Shown here in pieces: positions 1 through 4,132 of a DNA stretch of 7,793 nt. Position 1 is the first letter of the stretch, and every line of letters begins with the position of its first letter. Location: contig CAMLKX010000086.1 of assembly GCA_946480515.1 (NCBI GenBank), forward strand, positions 1 through 7,793, in the 5' to 3' direction. The stretch comes from an uncultured Sphingomonadaceae bacterium (lineage in GTDB: Bacteria > Pseudomonadota > Alphaproteobacteria > Sphingomonadales > Sphingomonadaceae). The notes below the pieces were generated by a model that saw only the letters and a list, made by a program, of their open reading frames with translations, had not been told where the DNA came from and made no database searches. The position numbers and the translations under genes are program-made.

Positions 1-823
1 CCGTGATCCCGGCGCGGTCGAGGGCGATGACGTCCATATAGCCCTCGACGACGATCAGCCGTTTCGCCTGGCGGCTCGCAGGGCCGGCATGGTCGATGTT
101 GTAGAGCGTGCGTCCCTTGTCGAAGAGCGGAGTGTCCGGAGAGTTGAGATATTTCGGTTCGCCCTGGCCGAGGATGCGTCCCCCAAAGGCGATGACCCGG
201 CCACGTGCATCGCGGATCGGGATCATCAGGCGACCGCGGAACCGATCATAGGTTGCGCCATCGTCGGCCCTGATCAGCATGCCCGTTTCGACGAGCTTAT
301 CTTCACCGAGAGATGAGGACAGCGCCGTCTTGAGCTTCGTCCGGCCTTCGGGGGCCAGGCCAATTCCGAAACGCGCTACGGTGTTCGCGTCGATGCCGCG
401 TCGCTTGAGATATTCGCGCGCCTCGGCGCCGCCGGTCCCCGCCAGCTGCTCGGCGAACCACCGCTGGCACGACGCCATGACGTCAGTGAGGTTCGCTGTG
501 CGCTCGGCTCGGTCCCGCGCGATCGGATCGGGAGCGGGGACTTCGAGGCCTGCCTTGCCGGCGAGCTCCTTGACCGCGTCCATGAAAGGGAGGCCGCGCG
601 CATCGGTCAGGAAGCGGATCGCGTCCCCGTGGGCGCCACAGCCGAAGCAGTGGTAGAAGCCCTTGTCGTCATTGATGGTGAAACTCGGCGTCTTTTCCTG
701 GTGGAAGGGGCAGCAGGCCTTCCACTCCCGTCCGGCGCGGACCAGCTTCACCGAGGGCGCGATGATGGACGACAGCAGGGTCCGGGCGCGAAGTTCGTCA
801 AGGAATTGCGGTGATAGGCTCAC
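1..823 (-). CDS. dnaG: DNA primase DnaG, N-terminal 274 residues (3' end beyond the window)
   Basis: DnaG synthesises RNA primers at the replication fork together with the replicative helicase DnaB. The frame is open from a GTG at 823-821 to the window edge. The product begins MSLSPQFLDELRARTLLSS. A CHC2 zinc-binding motif is visible as C38-x2-H41-x17-C59-x2-C62, the normal spacing for bacterial primases. The RNA-polymerase core follows, with RFRGRLMIPI near residue 194, PKYLNSP near 223 and the start of the Toprim domain at VVEGYMD (about 258-264), whose Glu260 is the expected metal-binding acid. The rest of Toprim and the helicase-binding C-terminus lie outside the window. The GTG start overlaps the yqeY stop (GTGA, 823-820), suggesting translational coupling in a yqeY-dnaG operon. 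The GTG is favoured because it gives the family's usual N-terminus immediately before the zinc domain. Identification is secure. Confidence 0.96.
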   Translation of the reverse strand, partial: MSLSPQFLDELRARTLLSSIIAPSVKLVRAGREWKACCPFHQEKTPSFTINDDKGFYHCFGCGAHGDAIRFLTDARGLPFMDAVKELAGKAGLEVPAPDPIARDRAERTANLTDVMASCQRWFAEQLAGTGGAEAREYLKRRGIDANTVARFGIGLAPEGRTKLKTALSSSLGEDKLVETGMLIRADDGATYDRFRGRLMIPIRDARGRVIAFGGRILGQGEPKYLNSPDTPLFDKGRTLYNIDHAGPASRQAKRLIVVEGYMDVIALDRAGIT

Positions 824-1275
824 CCAGCCAACAGCCCCTTGACCAGGGCGCTGGCGCGTGCAGGCTCAATGCTGGTGGCGTGGCGTTCCTTCACCAGCGC
901 CATCACCCGGCCCATGTCCTTCATCGAGCTAGCGCCGATTTCGGCGATGATCGTCTGAATGGCCGCACGCGCTTCGTCCTCGTTCATCTGCTGGGGCAGA
1001 AAGCGCTCGATCACCGCGATTTCTGCCTCCTCCGCATTGGCGAGCTCGTCGCGCCCGCCCTTGCGGTACAGCTCGACCGATTCCCGGCGCTGCTTGATCA
1101 TCTTCTGAAGCACTTCCGTGACCAGCAGGTCATCGTCGGTAGGCGCGGTGCCGGTGCGCAGTTCGATGTCGCGATTCTTGATCGCCGACTGGATCAGCCG
1201 AATGGTGCCGGTTGCGGCCTTGTCGCCGCCTTTCATTGCCGCGACCAGTGCCTGTTTGATGTCGTCGCGAATCAT
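820..1275 (-). CDS. GatB/YqeY domain protein
   Basis: This 151-residue protein matches the stand-alone GatB/YqeY family, related to the C-terminal tail domain of the amidotransferase subunit GatB that contacts tRNA. The precise role of free-standing YqeY proteins is not established. Family features are the N-terminal helix MIRDDIKQALVAAMKGGDK, a basic segment around IRLIQSAIKNRDIE (25-38), the central EVLQKMIKQRRESVELYRKGGR (54-75), the FLPQQM motif (about 92-97) and a GxxSMKDMGRVMALVKER-like C-terminal lobe. Length is typical. It starts at ATG 1275 with only a weak ribosome-binding site (AGCAGG just upstream). Its stop overlaps the dnaG GTG by four bases, so it is the upstream gene of a yqeY-dnaG pair. 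It is transcribed divergently from carA. The order yqeY-dnaG next to carAB is, from general knowledge, common in sphingomonads. Confidence 0.93.
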   Translation of the reverse strand: MIRDDIKQALVAAMKGGDKAATGTIRLIQSAIKNRDIELRTGTAPTDDDLLVTEVLQKMIKQRRESVELYRKGGRDELANAEEAEIAVIERFLPQQMNEDEARAAIQTIIAEIGASSMKDMGRVMALVKERHATSIEPARASALVKGLLAG

Positions 1276-1338
1276 GACCTGCTTGCTCGCCGTTAGGGAA
1301 ACGGCGGTGGTAGCCGCGTCGCCCGTGATTTTACAGCG

Positions 1339-1367
1339 TTGACCTTGCCGCTGCTTGTCCCTAGCGG
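1339..1367 (+). promoter_or_regulatory. Candidate sigma-70-type promoter for carA
   Basis: TTGACC at 1339-1344 matches five of six bases of the -35 consensus. After a 17-base spacer, TAGCGG at 1362-1367 occupies the -10 position but matches it poorly. The predicted transcript would have a leader of about 50 bases before carA ATG 1423. Position and spacing are the main support. I see no attenuator or operator in the leader. Confidence 0.3.
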
Positions 1368-1422
1368 AAATGCCTTAGCGACATCGCTGCAACCCGTTTT
1401 CTCGGAAAGGCTCCGCCCGCCC

Positions 1423-2601
1423 ATGGCCGACGCACGACCCACGCCTGCGCCCCAACCGTCCGGGGCGACGGGAGTCGTGGTGTTCGCCGACGGCAGAGTC
1501 GCGTGGGGGCAAGGGTTTGGCGCTGAAGGCCAGGCGGTCGGGGAGCTGTGCTTCAACACGGCGATGACCGGCTACCAGGAGGTGATGACCGACCCGTCCT
1601 ATGCGCGGCAGGTGGTCGCCTTTACCTTCCCGCACATCGGCAATGTCGGCGCCAATGCGGAGGACGTCGAGGCCGCCGATCCGCATGCGCTGGGTTGCCT
1701 GGTACGCGAGGCCGTCACCTCGCCGTCGAACTTCCGTTCAGAGGTGGATTTTCCCGAGTGGATGAAGCGCAATGGCCGCATCGGCATCGCCGGACTCGAT
1801 ACGCGGGCGCTGACCCGGCTGGTCCGCAGGGAAGGGCCGCCGACAATCGCTATCGCGCATAATCGCGACGGCAAGTTCGACCTGGATGCACTCCGCGCAA
1901 TCGCCGCCGAATGGCCGGGCCTGGAAGGCATGGACCTCGCCAAGGCCGTCAGCCGTGAGCAGCTCGAGACCTGGAGCGGCGGCAAGTGGGAACTGGGCGA
2001 GGGCTACCGCATCGGCGGCGATGAGCCCGGCCGGCCGCACGTCGTCGCGATCGACTATGGGTCCAAGCGCAACATCTTCCGCAACCTGGTTGAGGCCGGC
2101 GCGCGCGTCACGATCTTGCCGGCCACCGCCAGTTTCGACGAGGTGATGAGCCATCAACCTGATGGCTTCTTCCTCTCGAATGGGCCGGGCGATCCGGCCG
2201 CGACCGGGAGATATGCGATTCCGGTGATCCGCCAGATGCTCGACACGGGCAAGCCGCTCTTTGGCATCTGCCTCGGCCACCAGCTGTTGGCGCTCGCGAT
2301 CGGCGGCCGGACTAGCAAGATGTTCCAGGGGCACCGCGGCGCCAATCACCCGGTCAAGCGGCTTGCCGACGGCGCGGTCGAAATCACCAGCATGAACCAC
2401 GGCTTCGCGGTCGAACGCGAAGGCCTGCCCGGCAACGTCCGCGAGACCCATATCTCCCTGTTTGACAACAGCAATTGCGGGATTGAACTGATCGATCGTC
2501 CCGCATTCAGCGTGCAGTACCACCCGGAAGCCTCACCGGGTCCTCAGGACAGCTTCTACCTGTTCCAGAGGTTCGTGAAGCAGCTCACGAAGGAGAGTTA
2601 G
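1423..2601 (+). CDS. carA: Carbamoyl-phosphate synthase small (glutaminase) subunit
   Basis: CarA hydrolyses glutamine and channels ammonia to CarB for carbamoyl phosphate, the precursor of pyrimidines and arginine. The 392-residue product has the CarA-specific N-terminal domain (VGELCFNTAMTGYQEVMTDP, FTFPHIGNVG) and a C-terminal class I glutamine amidotransferase domain. The nucleophile is Cys283 in FGICLGHQ, and His367 and Glu369 in VQYHPEAS complete the triad. The motif FFLSNGPGDP and the segment TSMNHGFAV are also present. Length fits alphaproteobacterial CarA. The frame is open upstream to a TTG at 1339, but ATG 1423 is preferred. It gives the usual family N-terminus, has GGAAAGG at 1404-1410 upstream (spacing 12), and the TTG forms part of a candidate -35 box. 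It is followed after one base by a small unknown gene, whose strong ribosome site lies inside the carA 3' end. Confidence 0.97.
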   Translation: MADARPTPAPQPSGATGVVVFADGRVAWGQGFGAEGQAVGELCFNTAMTGYQEVMTDPSYARQVVAFTFPHIGNVGANAEDVEAADPHALGCLVREAVTSPSNFRSEVDFPEWMKRNGRIGIAGLDTRALTRLVRREGPPTIAIAHNRDGKFDLDALRAIAAEWPGLEGMDLAKAVSREQLETWSGGKWELGEGYRIGGDEPGRPHVVAIDYGSKRNIFRNLVEAGARVTILPATASFDEVMSHQPDGFFLSNGPGDPAATGRYAIPVIRQMLDTGKPLFGICLGHQLLALAIGGRTSKMFQGHRGANHPVKRLADGAVEITSMNHGFAVEREGLPGNVRETHISLFDNSNCGIELIDRPAFSVQYHPEASPGPQDSFYLFQRFVKQLTKES

Positions 2602-2602
2602 C

Positions 2603-3061
2603 ATGCACGCCGGTTTGATTTGCGCGATCGCGTTGATGCTCGGCTCGACCGCAAGCTTTGCACAGGAAATTGTCGAGGTTCCGGCAAGCAAGGCGAACGT
2701 CGCGCGCCCGGATGATCTGTTCAGCCTGCCGCCGGGTCAGTGGCACTTCGCCAAGTCGCTCTCTTCAGCGCGCGAGATTTGCGCGGTCGATGAATGCGAA
2801 GCGGGGTTCACCAGCGGCGACCTTGTCGTCAGCGTCGAGCACGCCAAGGACTTCGTGCGCATTATCGCCGGGCTGAGGGGCTGTGAGCGGACGGCGTACA
2901 GCGAGGTTGAGGTCGGCGCGAAACCCGGCAAGCCAACCTTTGGCCGCGTCGCGAAGCAGCTCGAACGTGTGATCAAGGGGGTCGGCAAGACGTGCAGCAT
3001 GAGCGTGCCCACGGTGCCGAAGCTTGAAGTCGCTCAATTGTTTCCAAAGGCGGCATCGTGA
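2603..3061 (+). CDS. Small exported protein of unknown function between carA and carB
   Basis: I do not recognise this 152-residue protein. It begins with a convincing signal peptide: a hydrophobic stretch over residues 3-19 ending in ASFA, with likely cleavage after Ala20 before QEIVEV. The mature part has four cysteines (60, 65, 94, 131), an even number compatible with two disulfides in the periplasm; the pairing is inference. No catalytic motif or further membrane segment is visible. The ATG at 2603 is set by a strong AAGGAG at 2590-2595 (spacing 7), which lies inside the end of carA, so the gene should be co-expressed with carA. Its stop overlaps the GTG of the next gene by four bases (GTGA, 3058-3061). 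Its function need not relate to carbamoyl phosphate synthesis. Confidence 0.82.
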   Translation: MHAGLICAIALMLGSTASFAQEIVEVPASKANVARPDDLFSLPPGQWHFAKSLSSAREICAVDECEAGFTSGDLVVSVEHAKDFVRIIAGLRGCERTAYSEVEVGAKPGKPTFGRVAKQLERVIKGVGKTCSMSVPTVPKLEVAQLFPKAAS

Positions 3062-3519
3062 GGGTTGTCGTTGTTCCAATCGTGATTGCGGCTCTTGTTT
3101 TGGCTGCTAGCGAATTGGCTAGCCGCGTCGGCCACAAGAATATGCAACGTTGGGTATTGAAAGATAAAAACGACGGGCAAATCGCACTCCGGCCGATCTG
3201 CGCCGACTATTGGGCGCCCACGTTGGATGAGGCCGTCGATGGAGGTCTCGTGCCGGTCTTTCTCTTCAAGGTCGACGGCGCAACGATGAACGCTCAACAG
3301 AAGTTGCGTCGGCGCTTGGTGGGCAACGGGTTTGCAGTTCCCGACGGAACCGTGACCATCAACGGCACAAAGATTGTCTTCGCTGTTGGCGAGGGCGTTC
3401 TGAAGACACAGCGAATGGCTGACCAGCTTTATCGCGCGATGTGCCGATTGGAGCAGAACCACATTCGTCTGGTTCACGTCCGTTTCAATGACATTTCAGA
3501 AGCAAATCGGATGATTTGA
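3058..3519 (+). CDS. Small membrane-anchored or exported protein of unknown function
   Basis: I do not recognise this 153-residue protein. Residues 2-18 (RVVVVPIVIAALVLAAS) form a hydrophobic segment that could be a signal peptide or an N-terminal membrane anchor. The remainder is soluble-looking, with two cysteines (48, 129). The GTG start at 3058 overlaps the preceding stop and has AAAGG at 3046-3050 (spacing 7), so translation is probably coupled. Base composition is lower in GC than the neighbours: two sampled 60-base stretches (3121-3180 and 3361-3420) are about 48% and 53% GC, against about 62% for 4201-4260 in carB. The stop TGA at 3517-3519 shares its A with an ATG that begins a carB-like start, which shows that carB once followed directly. 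The pair of small genes may have been acquired together or may be a rapidly evolving lineage-specific pair. Confidence 0.78.
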   Translation: MRVVVVPIVIAALVLAASELASRVGHKNMQRWVLKDKNDGQIALRPICADYWAPTLDEAVDGGLVPVFLFKVDGATMNAQQKLRRRLVGNGFAVPDGTVTINGTKIVFAVGEGVLKTQRMADQLYRAMCRLEQNHIRLVHVRFNDISEANRMI

Positions 3520-3570
3520 TGCCTAAGCGGACCGACATTTCCTCCATCCTCATCATCGGCGCCTGCCCGA
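3519..3570 (+). pseudogene. carB: Orphan 5' end of carB (17 codons), left by an insertion
   Basis: These 52 bases match carB positions 4081-4132 at 50 of 52 sites. The differences are C3545 versus A4107 (synonymous Ser codon) and T3564 versus G4126 (Cys instead of the conserved Gly in LIIGAGP). Homology starts exactly at the ATG and stops abruptly at 3570, where the cassette begins. The ATG overlaps the upstream stop as TGATG, so this was probably the original carB start site. The Gly-to-Cys change fits decay of a copy no longer under selection. Confidence 0.85.
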
Positions 3571-3575
3571 AGAAT

Positions 3576-3629
3576 CCCTCTCCCCATGGCGGGAGAGGGT
3601 GGCGCGCGTCAGCGCGTCGGGTGAGGGGG
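3576..3629 (-). repeat. Left copy of modular hairpin repeat
   Basis: It contains CCCTCTCCC (3576-3584) and GGGAGAGGG (3591-3599), a perfect 9-bp stem with a 6-base loop. A second small hairpin follows, CGCGC (3603-3607) and GCGCG (3612-3616) with loop GTCA. The unit ends with the conserved box GGGTGAGGGGG (3619-3629). The DUF559 stop codon (TGA on the minus strand, 3611-3609) lies at this second loop, and the last six residues (PPHPTR) are encoded by the repeat. Neither hairpin is followed by a T-run, so it is not a standard intrinsic terminator. Confidence 0.88.
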
Positions 3630-3965
3630 CGTAATCAAGGCCGCCGCGATCGTCGTCCAGACGCCATCGAGATTTTTCAGAACATCGTCATTCCAGAAGC
3701 GAAGGATTTGGAAGCCTTGGCTTTCGAGAAATGCCGTTCGACGAGCGTCGCACTCAACCGTGTGCTGGCCACCGTCGACTTCGATGATCAGGCGCCTCTC
3801 CGCGCAAAGAAAATCGGCGATGTAACCGCCGATCTCAACTTGACGACGGAATTTGAAGCCGTTGAGTTGCCGGTTGCGGAGGATGCTCCACAGCCTTTGT
3901 TCAGCGTCCGTGGACTCCCGGCGCAGCGTTCGCGACCGGCTTGTCAGGTAGTGGTGCCTTGCCAT
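3609..3965 (-). CDS. DUF559 family endonuclease-like protein
   Basis: The 118-residue product is a full-length DUF559 protein, a family with a PD-(D/E)XK-type fold related to Vsr very-short-patch-repair endonucleases. Visible family signatures are [16 protein letters not shown] (19-34, with Glu22), [19 protein letters not shown] (36-54, candidate metal-binding Asp51), [10 protein letters not shown] (59-68, with Glu62, Asp64 and His68), then [22 protein letters not shown] (75-96). All likely active-site acids are present, so it appears intact. The substrate is unknown; nicking or cleavage of DNA is inferred from the family. Start ATG 3965 is preceded four bases upstream by GAGGGGG, which belongs to the flanking repeat. 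The gene is antisense to the car genes and lies between duplicated carB starts. It could be the mobilising enzyme of the cassette, a passenger, or a repair or defence nuclease. Confidence 0.9.
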   Translation of the reverse strand: MARHHYLTSRSRTLRRESTDAEQRLWSILRNRQLNGFKFRRQVEIGGYIADFLCAERRLIIEVDGGQHTVECDARRTAFLESQGFQILRFWNDDVLKNLDGVWTTIAAALITPPHPTR

Positions 3966-3969
3966 TTCG

Positions 3970-4007
3970 CCCCCTCACCCCAACCCTCTCCCGCGGAGGG
4001 GAGAGGG
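3970..4007 (+). repeat. Middle copy of modular hairpin repeat (short form)
   Basis: CCCCCTCACCC (3970-3980) is followed by CAA and then a 9-bp stem, CCCTCTCCC (3984-3992) and GGGAGAGGG (3999-4007), with loop GCGGAG. The second hairpin seen in the other copies is missing. On the minus strand the conserved box reads GGGTGAGGGGG and supplies the Shine-Dalgarno-like sequence for the DUF559 start at 3965. Confidence 0.88.
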
Positions 4008-4017
4008 AGTCACGCCA

Positions 4018-4068
4018 CCCCCTCACCCAGCCCCTCCGGGGCCACCCTCTCCCGCAAAGGGGAGAGGG
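4018..4068 (+). repeat. Right copy of modular hairpin repeat
   Basis: CCCCCTCACCC (4018-4028) is followed by a small hairpin GCCCC-TCC-GGGGC (4030-4042) and the main stem CCCTCTCCC (4045-4053) with GGGAGAGGG (4060-4068), loop GCAAAG. It is in direct orientation to the middle copy and inverted relative to the left copy. The small hairpin differs in sequence from that of the left copy but keeps its position and its ability to fold. Confidence 0.88.
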
Positions 4069-4072
4069 GGAG
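4064..4072 (+). promoter_or_regulatory. Shine-Dalgarno for carB supplied by the inserted repeat
   Basis: The purine run GAGGGGGAG ends 8 bases before carB ATG 4081. Bases up to 4068 form the 3' arm of the repeat hairpin, while GGAG (4069-4072) lies just outside the stem. Nothing like it precedes the orphan start at 3519, which instead overlaps an upstream stop. Use as the carB ribosome site is inferred from spacing. Confidence 0.6.
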
Positions 4073-4080
4073 TTTCGTCA

Positions 4081-4132
4081 ATGCCTAAGCGGACCGACAT
4101 TTCCTCAATCCTCATCATCGGCGCCGGCCCGA
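4081..4132 (+). repeat. Downstream copy of the 52-bp direct repeat (start of intact carB)
   Basis: This is the partner of 3519-3570, 50 of 52 bases identical. The two copies flank the DUF559 cassette. Sequence upstream of the two ATGs is unrelated, so the repeat begins exactly at the start codon. This copy keeps the conserved Gly in LIIGAGP. Confidence 0.9.

Larger units (their letters stand above)
3571..4080. mobile_element. Inserted cassette: DUF559 gene bounded by inverted hairpin repeats
   Basis: This 510-bp unit lies between two 52-bp direct copies of the start of carB. It holds one minus-strand DUF559 gene and three copies of a modular hairpin repeat, one at the left in inverted orientation and two in tandem at the right. 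The outermost inverted arms, 3576-3602 and 4042-4068, match at 24 of 27 positions. The arms lie 5 bases from the left junction and 12 from the right. There is no recognisable transposase, integrase or RAYT gene. The direct repeats and inverted ends show that this is an insertion. Whether DUF559 mobilises it is inference. Exact ends depend on whether one direct repeat travelled with the element. Confidence 0.75.

Noticed and set aside
1328..1345. Minus-strand promoter for yqeY-dnaG with TAAAAT as -10
   Set aside because: The -10-like sequence is good (complement of 1328-1333), but no acceptable -35 was found at 16-18 bases, so it was not listed.
1339..1422. Upstream in-frame extension of carA from TTG 1339 (28 extra residues)
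   Set aside because: The extension does not resemble CarA N-termini, lacks a clear ribosome site, and overlaps a candidate -35 box. ATG 1423 with GGAAAGG upstream is better.
1738..2523. Long antisense open frame of 261 codons within carA
   Set aside because: It lies wholly opposite a conserved, clearly coding gene and has no recognisable motifs. Such shadows are expected in GC-rich coding DNA.
3576..4068. Possible short CRISPR array from the repeated GC-rich hairpins
   Set aside because: There are only three units, not all in the same orientation, with a gene between them and no regular spacers.
4045..4080. Intrinsic terminator upstream of carB
   Set aside because: The stem is strong but is followed by GGAGTTTCG rather than a T-run. 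It may slow transcription, but the standard signature is missing.
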